Shown one piece after another: positions 38,699-46,704 of a stretch of DNA of 63,345 bases. A program made the translations under genes and the position numbers. The stretch is from assembly GCA_019636815.1 (NCBI GenBank), contig JAHBWT010000012.1:1-63345 (forward strand). Direction: 5' to 3'. The DNA is from Nitrospira sp. GTDB lineage: Bacteria > Nitrospirota > Nitrospiria > Nitrospirales > Nitrospiraceae. Every line of letters starts with the position of its first letter. The first letter of the stretch is position 1. A model generated the notes under the pieces. The model was not told the origin of the DNA. It saw nothing but the letters and a program-made list of their open reading frames with translations, and ran no database searches.

Positions 38699-41350
38699 TT
38701 AATTGGTGCCCTTCGGAAGATCGAGCAGAATCCTTGTCCCCTTGTGAGGCTCCGATCTGATAGTGAGAGAGCCACCGATTTTTTGGGCCCGCTCCGCCAT
38801 GTTAGCCAACCCATGGCCGGCACTACGGACTGAGCTTGGACTAAATCCGACACCATTGTCCGTAATGACTAGACAGACTGAACCAATATGCTGTCGCAAT
38901 GACAAGGTAATGCGGGTGGCATGGCTGTGACGGAGTGAGTTACTCAATCCCTCCCGCGCGATATTCATGATGTGGACCGCCTGTTCGGTCGAGATATGAC
39001 GGCCGGCTGCATCATCGATCCGCACCCGATATCTGGCCGAATCGGCGGCCCCCATGGAATGGACCATGGTCCGTAGGGCCGTCGAGAAATCGCCTCCCTG
39101 TATGAGGTGAGACTCGAGACCCGCGATGAAGTTACGAACCTCTCTCATCACCTGGTTAAGTTGCCCGATCGCCTGATCGAGTGTCGCTAGGAGTTTTTCG
39201 GCGATGGGTTCCGGTTGTTGCCTGATCAACGGTTGACATGCCACTAAACCGAGCCCGACGGCATACAACGATTGGAGGATCCCGTCATGGAGATCCCGGC
39301 TGATGCGCTCTCGTTCTTGAAGCGCCGCGCTCAAGTCCTGTTCACGTTGCAGGAGCATCTCTTCCATCTGCTTCCGCTCGGTGATATCAGTCGCCGCACC
39401 AAGCACCATGTGGGTCTGACCATGGGCATCAATAATCGGCCGCTTGACGGTTTGTAACCAGCGTGTCTTTCCAGACCAATCTGTGATCTTTTCCTCGGCG
39501 ATAAAGCATTCTTGCGAGGAATTGATCACCTGGAGATCCTTCTGACGAGAAAACTCAACCTCTTCCCAGTTGGGATTAAAATCAGCGTCTGACTGGCCGA
39601 TGAGGTTCTCCACGGTGGTACCGTAACAATCGGCGACCGCTTTATTGGCCATCGTAAAACGTCCTTCGTGATCCTTGGCGAAGATAAAGTTCGGGTCGGC
39701 GTCGATCACCTGCCGCAAGAAGGTATGGGATCGGCGCAACTCGTCTTCCGTCCGTTTTCGATCGGTGATATCATCCCCAACCGTCACGCTGCATTGCTTG
39801 CCATGTAACTCGATCAGCTCCGACGACAGGAGGAACTGGCGGGCTTCGCCGTTCTTGCTCCGCAGTTTTACCTCCGCGTTGCGGACCGACCCCGCCTGTT
39901 TCAGTAAGTTCACAAACCGTGTTCGTTCCTCGGCAGACTGCCAGACTCCTATCTCTGCCGTGGTACGTCCCTGAACGTCTTCCTTGCGATAGCCCAGCAA
40001 CTGACAGGCGGCCTCATTGACATCAACGACCCGACCCGTATCCAGCTCGCTGATCACAACCGGGTGGGGGCTGGCCTGAAACGCCTTGGCAAACCGCTCC
40101 TCGCTGGCACGTAACGCCTCTTCCGCCTGCTTACGATCGGTGACATCGGAAATCAAGCCAAGAATGGCGGGCTTGCCGTTCCACATGATCCGTGCGGCTT
40201 CAACCTGAACCGGGACCGAGGTGCCATCCATTTTTACATATGTTCGTTCCGCACTATGGACGGAAGCTCCTCCGGTGAGCAACCGTCTCACATTTTCACG
40301 AACATCGTGACGATAGTCCGGATGGATCAAGCTGAGCATCGGTCGGTCGAGAATCTCCTTTGGATCTCCCGCTCCTAAAATCAGAGTTCCCATGTGGTTG
40401 ACATACACGGTTCGTCCTTCAGAGAACACAAAGACCCCGGACGGTGAAAGTTCGACCAACGTTCGATACCGGTCTTCGCTCTCACGTGCCGCCTCCTCCA
40501 TCCGTTTGCGTTCTGTAATGTCGGTGTGCGAACCAAGGAGGCGGACCTGGGAACCGTCTGTTTCCGCCACAAATGAGGCGCGGGCTTCGATCCATCGGTA
40601 GGTCCCGTCCTTGTGCCGCAGACGAAACTCCTGCCGATACTCTCCTTGGCGATCACGCACGTAATCCTGCAGATACGCGAGGGCGCGGCCATGATCAGCT
40701 GGGTGCAGCAGCGCTTCCCACGTCTCGAATGCGTCAGAGAGCTCCGTCTCCTCGTACCCAAGCTGGCGTTTCCACTCCTCCGAAAGGATCACATCGTTCG
40801 TTTTAGTATTCCAATCCCACAGTCCAATACCCGACGCTTGGAGGGCCTGCCTCAGCTTTTCTTGCGAGGAGCGCAACATCGCCTCAGTGCGCTTCCGCTC
40901 CGTGATGTCCAGGACAGAGCCGGACATCCGACAGGGCTTGCCCTTGTCGTCTCGTAAGACCTCGCCGCGGCAATGAATCGTCCGCGCTTCGCCATTCGGT
41001 CGAACGATTCGATATTCCACATCGTACGGTGCCTTCCCTCCCAAAGCATCATTGATGGCAGCGACAACTCGGTCGTGATCGCCCGGCACAAGTGCCGAGA
41101 CAAAGACCTCAAAGGTCATGTGGTGCACACCAGGATCACGGCCGAAGATGCGATACAACTCATGCGAGCATCGAACCTCGCCGCTCTCGATCTCCCAATC
41201 CCAGCTACCCAGATGAGCCAGAGACTGCGCAACACGAAGGTGCCGAGTGCGTTCGTGCAACACACTGTCCCGTTCGGCCAGTTCACGCGATAGATCGGCA
41301 ATCCGCCTGCGCAGCAGATCCAACACAGATAGGTTACTGGTAGAGATCAT
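38699..41350 (-). CDS. five-PAS sensor histidine kinase (NarX-type)
   Basis: 883 residues, soluble. PAS/PAC units start near residues 40, 165, 290, 410 and 530. HisKA_3 has ERISRDLHDGILQSLYAVGLGLVA and HATPase_c has TDNGVGFSPSS. Every domain has a near-identical counterpart in the 2139-residue kinase downstream, in the same order but with seven PAS and both GAF domains absent. The upstream regions also match (AAAGTCTAGATCC). It is therefore a tandem paralogue. ATG 41350 has AAGGA seven bases upstream; ATG 41380 does not. No response regulator is next to it. Confidence 0.9.
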   Translation of the reverse strand: MISTSNLSVLDLLRRRIADLSRELAERDSVLHERTRHLRVAQSLAHLGSWDWEIESGEVRCSHELYRIFGRDPGVHHMTFEVFVSALVPGDHDRVVAAINDALGGKAPYDVEYRIVRPNGEARTIHCRGEVLRDDKGKPCRMSGSVLDITERKRTEAMLRSSQEKLRQALQASGIGLWDWNTKTNDVILSEEWKRQLGYEETELSDAFETWEALLHPADHGRALAYLQDYVRDRQGEYRQEFRLRHKDGTYRWIEARASFVAETDGSQVRLLGSHTDITERKRMEEAARESEDRYRTLVELSPSGVFVFSEGRTVYVNHMGTLILGAGDPKEILDRPMLSLIHPDYRHDVRENVRRLLTGGASVHSAERTYVKMDGTSVPVQVEAARIMWNGKPAILGLISDVTDRKQAEEALRASEERFAKAFQASPHPVVISELDTGRVVDVNEAACQLLGYRKEDVQGRTTAEIGVWQSAEERTRFVNLLKQAGSVRNAEVKLRSKNGEARQFLLSSELIELHGKQCSVTVGDDITDRKRTEDELRRSHTFLRQVIDADPNFIFAKDHEGRFTMANKAVADCYGTTVENLIGQSDADFNPNWEEVEFSRQKDLQVINSSQECFIAEEKITDWSGKTRWLQTVKRPIIDAHGQTHMVLGAATDITERKQMEEMLLQREQDLSAALQERERISRDLHDGILQSLYAVGLGLVACQPLIRQQPEPIAEKLLATLDQAIGQLNQVMREVRNFIAGLESHLIQGGDFSTALRTMVHSMGAADSARYRVRIDDAAGRHISTEQAVHIMNIAREGLSNSLRHSHATRITLSLRQHIGSVCLVITDNGVGFSPSSVRSAGHGLANMAERAQKIGGSLTIRSEPHKGTRILLDLPKGTN

Positions 41351-41380
41351 GTGAGATTCCTTGCCGGGTAACGGACACAC

Positions 41381-41770
41381 CCGATTGAAAACGCGTTGAG
41401 GTCACGAGAACGAATGATGCGAGCCCGATAGAGTCGGCAGGTGGCAGTTTGGGATGAGGCGATCTCATCGCTTGTCATTCAGGCGTGTGAGAATAGGCAC
41501 AGGGCTGCGCCAGTGTCCTATGAGATAGGGCTGAAAGTCTAGATCCATGTGGCCTGGATGATTTGAGGTGAGATCGCCGAAGAAGTTCAAACCGATGGTG
41601 CCGAAGGCGGGACGTAGCGCGGATAACGAAATTCCGCCAAAACTTCCCCAACCATCCTGCCAACTTAGGAGAAACTGTAGACCAGAAGCTTAGCGCAGCT
41701 GTAGACAGATTTGCAAGTAACTCGACCCTCTCTTAAGCTAGTCTCCCAGTCATAAGTAAGGAGCTTCACT
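41381..41770. other. intergenic region that contains the element boundary
   Basis: Upstream region of the five-PAS kinase, partly similar to the region upstream of the giant kinase (AAAGTCTAGATCC near 41530 and near 38560). The 18-bp attachment repeat lies at 41597-41614. The sequence to its right belongs to the mobile element and has no gene until 41771. Confidence 0.6.
41597..41614. repeat. distal attachment site (direct repeat of the tRNA-Leu 3' end)
   Basis: TGGTGCCGAAGGCGGGAC is identical to the 3' end of the tRNA-Leu gene at 56532-56549 in the same orientation. Similarity to the tRNA stops directly after it. The left flank (AACCGA) also flanks the tRNA relic at 38.6 kb. This is what is expected if the tRNA's original 3' end and downstream DNA were displaced by integration. 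Confidence 0.75.
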
Positions 41771-42145
41771 ATGAACAATTTTAGCCTTCGTATGCTCGCC
41801 ACCATCGTGTGTGTCGTCTTCCTTGTGGCTTCTGCCCTTGCCGAGCTCTCCCAAGCGAGAGCCGACGACTCACCCTTTTACTTTGACGAATCAGGCCGTG
41901 TGCAACAACATGGCTATTGGTCACCCACAAACCGTCATGCTGTGGGAGCCGAAGAAGACCGAAGGCAATACAATGCCTGGTCGAATGCAGAGGCCTTACG
42001 CAAGAATCGCGAGATGATCGACGAGTACCACGCGCCTAAGCCTGTAGCACCTCCGTCCGGTCCTTCGTCGTATTGGATCTACCCCGGTCCAGGCGAGCCC
42101 GCACGCTTCTGCCAACCGTCCTTCGGGCAAGTGATCTGCAACTAG
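41771..42145 (+). CDS. secreted protein of unknown function
   Basis: 124 residues with a signal peptide (MLATIVCVVFLVASALA). Residues 25-31 (ELSQARA) are encoded by one of the element's palindromic boxes, just at or after the cleavage site. The mature part is Tyr/Trp/Pro-rich (YFDESGRVQQHGYWSP, then PSSYWIYPGPGEPARFCQPS) with two cysteines near the C-terminus that could bond. AAGGAG precedes the ATG. First gene inside the distal end of the element; no family recognised. Confidence 0.65.
   Translation: MNNFSLRMLATIVCVVFLVASALAELSQARADDSPFYFDESGRVQQHGYWSPTNRHAVGAEEDRRQYNAWSNAEALRKNREMIDEYHAPKPVAPPSGPSSYWIYPGPGEPARFCQPSFGQVICN
41840..41865 (+). repeat. palindromic box, intragenic copy
   Basis: Contains GCTCTC-N6-GAGAGC within GCCGAGCTCTCCC and AAGCGAGAGCCGA. 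It lies in frame in the secreted protein gene and encodes AELSQARA. The same 26 bases recur at 49970 with three substitutions and at 49362 with two. Confidence 0.8.
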
Positions 42146-42530
42146 GCTGGCAAACGTAACTTACTAATTTTGCTAAATTTTTTGTCAGCCTCATGTTGGC
42201 GCCGATTTTGGTTTCTACCCCCGGTTAGGGTGCGCTAACGGCGTAAACGTGGGGGTATCTCGCTGAAAACAGGTAGGGGTGGGGCTTGGTCGGCCAACGC
42301 GATCTGGCCCGAGCCAGCGCGGTGCATATGTATTACTCAGCCTGGGTATGGTGACTTCGGGGTGTCGGCTTCGAAGGTGAGCACTGACACCAATGCCCGG
42401 CGCTAGATGGCACGCAGACATCTAACTATGTAGAATCGTTGGGAGGTCTGGAAGACTTTATATCTATCAGACAGCTCTGGCCGTCGCTGAGACGGACGAA
42501 TAACAGGATTAGCTACAGTTGTGCTACGGC

Positions 42531-42608
42531 AAGCCCTCGCTTGCGCTCGGCTCTCGCTCGGCCTTCGCCTGGGCTCTCGCTCCGGCGAGCTCGGAAGGCT
42601 CGGTAAGC
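42531..42608 (-). repeat. cluster of palindromic boxes
   Basis: Several overlapping copies of CTCTCGCTCGG-type boxes in a row. Bases 42549-42570 (22 bases) are identical to 45561-45582, which is inside a coding region. In the reverse orientation it shows CCGAGCTCGCC and GGAGCGAGAGCC, matching the intragenic boxes. Confidence 0.75.
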
Positions 42609-42703
42609 CCTGGATCATAGCCACTCCAATCAACTGCCTATTACGTACATATTACCTCGCAGCTACCGTTTAGCTTCGTTCATTTCTATCAATTCAACTC
42701 ACA

Positions 42704-42724
42704 GAGCTCGTCCCGAGCGACTCA
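42704..42724 (+). repeat. palindromic box, short type
   Basis: GAGCTCGTCCCGAGCGACTC with hairpin GCTC-GTCCC-GAGC. It matches 43480-43501 except for one extra C. Confidence 0.75.
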
Positions 42725-42817
42725 GAGGCGGTTCTTGCCGTCACTCAAACCACCCAATCAAGCCGGACGCTGTGTGTGTGTGTGTGCGTTCGTGTCTTTG
42801 ATCGAGAAGGACTACTT

Positions 42818-43513
42818 ATGTCAGGATTAATTCAACCGCCAATCCAAAGAAAGAGACTGAAGCCCGCTGGTGGATTCCAGATTTGCGACGGTGGTCCAGG
42901 CTTCAAACTCGTCAAGCGCCGGACGATGCAGAAATGGCGCAAGGCCGTTAAGGAAGTCATGCTCAACAAACGAGGCCGAGTCAGAAAGCACGATCCAGCG
43001 ATTGAACAGATGCTCCTTGATTGTGCTACCGAGTGGGCCACCTATGCCTGTCCTGCATATCAGTCTTGGCCAAGCCTCACGCCACTACAGAAGCAGCAAG
43101 CACTGTTTGCGTGGATCTTAAGACAGAAGAGGCGAACGGCTCTCGATATCCTTGTGGCGGGTATCGCCGGAGACTTATACACCACGTACGGACCACAGCC
43201 CTTGAAGACGCCATACGCGCGAGCCGTGAACGTGGGCCGGTCGGTGTGGTTTCTGTTGCGAGCGGAGTTCAAAGACTACACGCACGACGATGGACACGGT
43301 AGCATCACCGTTCAGCGGGTCTGTATTACGAAGAAGGTTCGCCTGAGATCAAGGAATGCTGCGCAGAGGATCGAACGAGCGATTAGGAAACATGCGGCTT
43401 GGTTCATTGAGAGATACGGCTACGCGATTGCATCAGAGCTCGTCCCTTCCGCCCTGGGAAGGGCTCAGGGCGACTCACGGAGCTCGTCCCCGAGCGACTC
43501 ATGTCTTCTTTAG
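42818..43513 (+). CDS. hypothetical basic protein of the element
   Basis: 231 residues, rich in Arg and Lys (RRTMQKWRKAVKEVMLNKRGRVRKHD), so it may bind nucleic acid. No known family recognised. The last 25 residues (ASELVPSALGRAQGDSRSSSPSDS) are encoded by two palindromic boxes, which suggests the original C-terminus was replaced or extended by repeat insertion. AAGGA lies six bases before the ATG at 42818; an ATG further upstream (42776) falls in the TG run. It is directly followed by the iteron-like array, so a replication-initiator role is conceivable but unproven. Confidence 0.6.
   Translation: MSGLIQPPIQRKRLKPAGGFQICDGGPGFKLVKRRTMQKWRKAVKEVMLNKRGRVRKHDPAIEQMLLDCATEWATYACPAYQSWPSLTPLQKQQALFAWILRQKRRTALDILVAGIAGDLYTTYGPQPLKTPYARAVNVGRSVWFLLRAEFKDYTHDDGHGSITVQRVCITKKVRLRSRNAAQRIERAIRKHAAWFIERYGYAIASELVPSALGRAQGDSRSSSPSDSCLL
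43436..43501 (+). repeat. two palindromic boxes at a gene 3' end
   Basis: First copy GAGCTCGTCCC is interrupted by an inserted hairpin (CCCTTCC, then GGAAGGG) before its GGCGACTCA half. The second copy (43480-43501) is intact. A CCCTTCC...GGG sequence like the inserted hairpin also occurs near 52760. Confidence 0.7.
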
Positions 43514-43590
43514 AGCCTGTCGCGCGTGTTCTAGTGCGGCCTGGTTCTCATTGAGAGATATGGGTCTTGAGGTGAGACTTCAATTAGGCA

Positions 43591-44100
43591 CCTTATAACC
43601 GAATCGTAATTGTATTGGTTTTCCTAAAGAATAATTACGGCTTCGTTTATAGCCAGAGAAGCCACCTGGTTTAATACCCGGCCCCTTTTAGCCTAATCAA
43701 CACCAAGTGCTCGTTAGTGGTCGTTCGATTATGTACTGCCTTATAGCCACTAAACGCCAAGTGTCCGTTAGTATCCGTTGATAATTGGGTACCCGTTCAT
43801 AGCCAGAGAAACCACCTGGTTTAATTACCCATCACCTGTTAGCCTAATCAACGCCAAGTGTCCGTTAGTGGTCGTTCAATTACGGCCCCCCTTGTAACCT
43901 ATTAAACGGTTCCCTGTATTTGCGGACTTGAATTAGGTTGCCCCTTATAGCCGACTAAACAGTTCTGATTAGGTTGCACCTTATAACCGAGTAAACATGC
44001 TTTGTCCTAAAGAATAATTGTGTCTCCGTTAATAGCCCGATAAACACCAAGTGTCCGTTAGTAGCCATTCGATTATGTAGCGCCTTATAGCCAGATAAAC
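43591..44100 (+). repeat. iteron-like direct repeat array, about 11 units
   Basis: Units start with CCTTATAGCC (or TTATAACC), usually followed by three bases and TAAAC. They start near 43591, 43645, 43683, 43739, 43794, 43835, 43890, 43942, 43979, 44027 and 44083, so 37-56 bases apart. Four units carry an extra CCAAGTGTCCGTTAGT, two carry CCACCTGGTTTAAT and two carry TCCTAAAGAATAATT. The region is A+T-rich and has no ORF. It is consistent with an iteron-type replication origin or a recombination or partition site. Confidence 0.75.
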
Positions 44101-44103
44101 AGT

Positions 44104-44143
44104 AGCCCTGCCTGGGTGCCTCCTCCTGCTTCCAGGTAGGGCT
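44104..44143 (+). terminator. strong hairpin at the end of the repeat array
   Basis: AGCCCTGCCTGG pairs with CCAGGTAGGGCT as a 12-bp stem with one G-T wobble and a 16-base loop, followed by TTTCAAATT. It could be a terminator or a structural part of an origin. Confidence 0.55.
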
Positions 44144-44263
44144 TTCAAATTCAAATCTGTAATACACATTTCTGTTTCCTTTACCTCGCCCTGAAGGGCT
44201 TGTGTCCATCAGCTCTTTTCACCCGCTTTGAATAATTCAAGCGTGGCTTCCTGTGGAGTTCTT

Positions 44264-44614
44264 ATGCATCGTTCGTATCCAGTCAGACGCAAGGGTAAGG
44301 CTCAATCCTCACCAGTCACCAGCATCCGGTTCGGTCCCGCCGCCCATGAAAAGTTAAATACGATTCACACCATGCTTGCAAAGCGGTGGAGATTGACAGA
44401 CAAGCCGAGCCTCTCGCTGTTGCTTGAAGGTGTCATTAGTCTCTGGGCAGATGAAATGCAGCACGATCCAAGCGCCGTCACTGACTTGCTCAACGAGATC
44501 AAAGCTCGCGGTGGAACACGGGGAAGACGCAATCAGTTTGTGCTAGATGGACAACAATTCAAGAACGAGTCCCTGACGAGGACTCTGAAAGAGACAGAGC
44601 AGGTGAACGCATGA
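44264..44614 (+). CDS. small protein, possibly ribbon-helix-helix DNA-binding
   Basis: 116 residues. VTSIRFGPAAHEKLNTIHTMLA looks like the strand and first helix of an RHH repressor, and SLSLLLEGVISLWADEM like the second helix. The rest is polar. GGAG lies five bases before ATG 44264. It is the first gene after the iteron-like array and its TGA overlaps the next ATG (ATGA). A regulator or a copy-control protein is possible; the RHH call is tentative. Confidence 0.55.
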   Translation: MHRSYPVRRKGKAQSSPVTSIRFGPAAHEKLNTIHTMLAKRWRLTDKPSLSLLLEGVISLWADEMQHDPSAVTDLLNEIKARGGTRGRRNQFVLDGQQFKNESLTRTLKETEQVNA

Positions 44615-45294
44615 ACACACGTACAGGGCTTATTGACCAACTCCTCAATGGTCCCAGCTCGCCTCTATCAAAACATGCTCTGCATTGCGAGCCGGTCACT
44701 CTAACCATGGCCGCTATGGCCGGCGCCTCCGCTGCGATGTCCATCAAAGGTCAGATGGATGCCGCCTCCCAATTCAACGCTACTGAGGAGCATCGTCGTC
44801 TCGAACAAGAGAACGTGATCGAGGAGAACCGTCGTCGGTCAACCCACGATTATCTGACCCATGTCCGCCAGGAGCAGATGCAGCAGCAGCAAGAGTTTGA
44901 GATGGTCGCTCAGAAGTCCGTGGACATTCAGCGTCAAGCTGATCGCTCCATTGCCACCGGGATGGCCTCCGCTGCCGAGCGAGGCGTCGCTGGCAGAACC
45001 GTGGATCAGATCGCCGCTGACTTCGACTTCATGGCCAACGAAGAGACCGGACGGCTGAAAGAGAACCAGAAGCTGGCGAACCAACAGCACAGCGAGAACA
45101 TCCGCTCCTTCGGAACCACCTACTCAAACCGCATTGCCGACGTGAAGCCGTACATCAAGACGCCCGCCAAGCAGGTGGACTTCTTCGGACCGATCTTCCA
45201 GGCGGGAGCACAGACCCTCCAGACAGACTTAGCGGTAACCAACGCCAACCCTTCAGCAAACACGTTCACCAACTGGTTGTCAAAAAAGTCTTAA
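44611..45294 (+). CDS. T7 gp14-like internal virion protein homologue
   Basis: 227 residues. A short Ala/Met-rich hydrophobic segment (TMAAMAGASAAMS) is followed by a long Gln/Glu-rich coiled coil. The stretch MASAAERGVAGRTVDQIAADFDF matches the pattern seen in podovirus internal virion (ejection) proteins of the T7 gp14 type. In T7 these form the channel for DNA ejection. No gp15 or gp16 partner, portal or capsid is seen nearby. Assignment is by pattern memory, so moderate confidence. Followed by a terminator-like hairpin. Confidence 0.55.
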   Translation: MNTRTGLIDQLLNGPSSPLSKHALHCEPVTLTMAAMAGASAAMSIKGQMDAASQFNATEEHRRLEQENVIEENRRRSTHDYLTHVRQEQMQQQQEFEMVAQKSVDIQRQADRSIATGMASAAERGVAGRTVDQIAADFDFMANEETGRLKENQKLANQQHSENIRSFGTTYSNRIADVKPYIKTPAKQVDFFGPIFQAGAQTLQTDLAVTNANPSANTFTNWLSKKS

Positions 45295-45331
45295 GCATGA
45301 GTCGCCCTGAGTCTTCTAGACGAAGACCGAC

Positions 45332-45362
45332 GAGGCTCACGAGCCCTCCAGGCCTCTTTTTT
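45332..45362 (+). terminator. terminator-like hairpin with T-run
   Basis: GAGGCT-CACG-AGCC(C)TC and an overlapping GAGGC...GCCTC pairing lead directly into TTTTTT, 38 bases after the stop of the gp14-like gene. It would end the first short transcript of the element. Confidence 0.6.
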
Positions 45363-45471
45363 GAGCCGTCCGTACAGCCACACGGCCCATTCATCGAGTC
45401 GTCTAGTTATCTACCCTGTAAGTCACTGATTTATCTAGATTCGTAACCCCACCCTTCACGGAGTCTCTACT

Positions 45472-45912
45472 ATGTCCCTGTCCTGTAAACCACTATCCGC
45501 CCATGAGCGGGCCAAGTCCGGTTCCCAACACTCAAGATCCCGACGACGCCAGCGAGCCGAGGCTCTCGCTCGGCCTTCGCCTAGGAAGGCTCGAGAGAGC
45601 TCGGTTGACCTAACCTTCCCTGAACGACTGAACTCGCTAGCCCAGAAGTTCTACCAACAAGCTTTGACTCATCCGGCCTTTGTGCTTATGGCGCCTTCGG
45701 AGATCAGGCAATCCATCGAAAACCGTCTATGGGCAATTGCGGCTCGTTATCCGGCTTGGTTCGGCTGTGGGTCGGCCACGAAGCGGGAAGCAACCGAGAA
45801 ACAACTCATGGCACTAGAAAAGGCCAGGCAAGCGAAGGCCGGAGCTGTCTCAGCGACAGCCACTTTAACGACAGAGGAGTGTGAGCGTGAGCCTCGTCGA
45901 GGCGACTCGTGA
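45472..45912 (+). CDS. hypothetical protein with a repeat-encoded segment
   Basis: 146 residues. The N-terminal 45 are low-complexity and basic; RQRAEALARPSPRKARESS is encoded by a palindromic-box cluster whose 22-base core (45561-45582) is identical to the intergenic copy at 42549. The remaining part (LNSLAQKFYQQALTHPAFVLM, then RLWAIAARYPAWFGCG) looks helical. GGAG lies eight bases before the ATG. The stop overlaps the next gene (GTGA). Function unknown. Confidence 0.6.
   Translation: MSLSCKPLSAHERAKSGSQHSRSRRRQRAEALARPSPRKARESSVDLTFPERLNSLAQKFYQQALTHPAFVLMAPSEIRQSIENRLWAIAARYPAWFGCGSATKREATEKQLMALEKARQAKAGAVSATATLTTEECEREPRRGDS
45561..45582 (+). repeat. palindromic-box core, intragenic
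   Basis: A 22-base exact copy of 42549-42570, here inside a coding region. Next to it is AAGGCTCGAGAGAGCTCGG, another partial box. Confidence 0.8.
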
Positions 45913-46214
45913 GCAACGTATCCGAGCCTTCCGAGGCGAAGGCCAAAAAAGAATTACATCGAGCGAAGATGAAGCAGTGGCATATAACACATCCGAACTA
46001 TCAACGCGAACACAAGGCTCGGCAGAAACAACTGCAAACTGAGCTTGGGTGTAGCCTGAATGGTTCGCTTCCACTGAAGCTCGCTGATGGCTCACCATCG
46101 ATCAAACGGATCAAAGGCAAGCTGCCCTACTCAATCCACGTTACACACCCATTGCAACCAGAAGAGAAAGTCGTTCGAGCCAACCATCACACCACCAAGG
46201 AGGAACCGCGATGA
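45909..46214 (+). CDS. hypothetical small protein
   Basis: 101 residues from a GTG that overlaps the previous stop (GTGA). HITHPNYQREHKARQKQLQ is basic and helical. SEPSEAKAKKE near the start comes from a G+C-rich box-like stretch. It ends overlapping the next ATG (ATGA). No family recognised. Confidence 0.55.
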   Translation: MSNVSEPSEAKAKKELHRAKMKQWHITHPNYQREHKARQKQLQTELGCSLNGSLPLKLADGSPSIKRIKGKLPYSIHVTHPLQPEEKVVRANHHTTKEEPR

Positions 46215-46447
46215 ATAATCCATTTGTAGTGCCCCTGCCAAAGAAGAAGAAGAAAAAGAAGCCAGCAACACCCTCTGAAGAACTGCGTTGTTCAGTTTGT
46301 AACTCAGATCAGCGTGTTATCCGGCAATGGCTGGCGTGTACCTACTGCGATGAAACCTTGCAAGGTTGGGATGATGCTTCACCTGAAACAATGCAAGCAT
46401 GGACACGCCGCAAAGTGTGGCCGTCACCACAAGTAGGGACCGCCTAA
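46211..46447 (+). CDS. small zinc-ribbon-like protein
   Basis: 78 residues: a lysine run (KKKKKKK) near residue 11 and two cysteine pairs, CSVC and CTYC, spaced like a zinc ribbon (about 27-30 and 43-46). Such small zinc proteins are common in phages and plasmids. ATGA overlap with the previous gene. Confidence 0.6.
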   Translation: MNNPFVVPLPKKKKKKKPATPSEELRCSVCNSDQRVIRQWLACTYCDETLQGWDDASPETMQAWTRRKVWPSPQVGTA

Positions 46448-46449
46448 CC

Positions 46450-46704
46450 ATGTCTGCAACTTTTCAAACCAGACCACCCAAGCGCCGACACAACGAACCT
46501 ATGAGCGAACACGAGATTAGCCGTGAGATTGATAAAGAGCGTTTGTATCACAGGCTCTGTTATCGGGGCTCTGTAGCTATTTGTCAATGCGGGAAGTCTT
46601 ATGTAGATCCGACAAAAGGGGACATGAATTGGAGACACGACTACCATGTTAAGGCAGCGCTTGAGGCCTTTGAGAACAAGCTGAGAGGAATTCATGGCGA
46701 CTAA
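46450..46704 (+). CDS. hypothetical small protein
   Basis: 84 residues, start at ATG 46450 two bases after the previous stop. One CQCGK motif plus a Cys at about 38 and DMNWRHDYHVKAALEAFENK. It might bind a metal. A longer upstream start (46399) would overlap the zinc-ribbon gene. Overlaps the next gene by 11 bases. Confidence 0.5.
   Translation: MSATFQTRPPKRRHNEPMSEHEISREIDKERLYHRLCYRGSVAICQCGKSYVDPTKGDMNWRHDYHVKAALEAFENKLRGIHGD

Larger units (their letters stand above)
42146..42817. other. non-coding region with G+C-rich repeats
   Basis: About 670 bases without a supported gene. It holds a cluster of the element's palindromic boxes (42531-42608), one isolated box (42704-42724), and a TG dinucleotide run just before 42790. 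An ORF on the minus strand here (42403-42633) is made mostly of the repeat sequence and is not accepted. Confidence 0.6.

Noticed and set aside
42403-42633. 76-codon minus-strand ORF in the repeat cluster
   Set aside because: It consists almost entirely of the palindromic-box sequence (SSPEREPRRRPSES) and has no start signal.
42770-42790. TG dinucleotide run as a regulatory phase-variation tract
   Set aside because: The run is short and lies before the preferred start codon, so it would not switch the reading frame of the gene.
43591-44100. The repeat array as a CRISPR
   Set aside because: Repeats are short and degenerate, spacing varies from 37 to 56 bases, the intervals themselves share sequence, and no cas gene is present.
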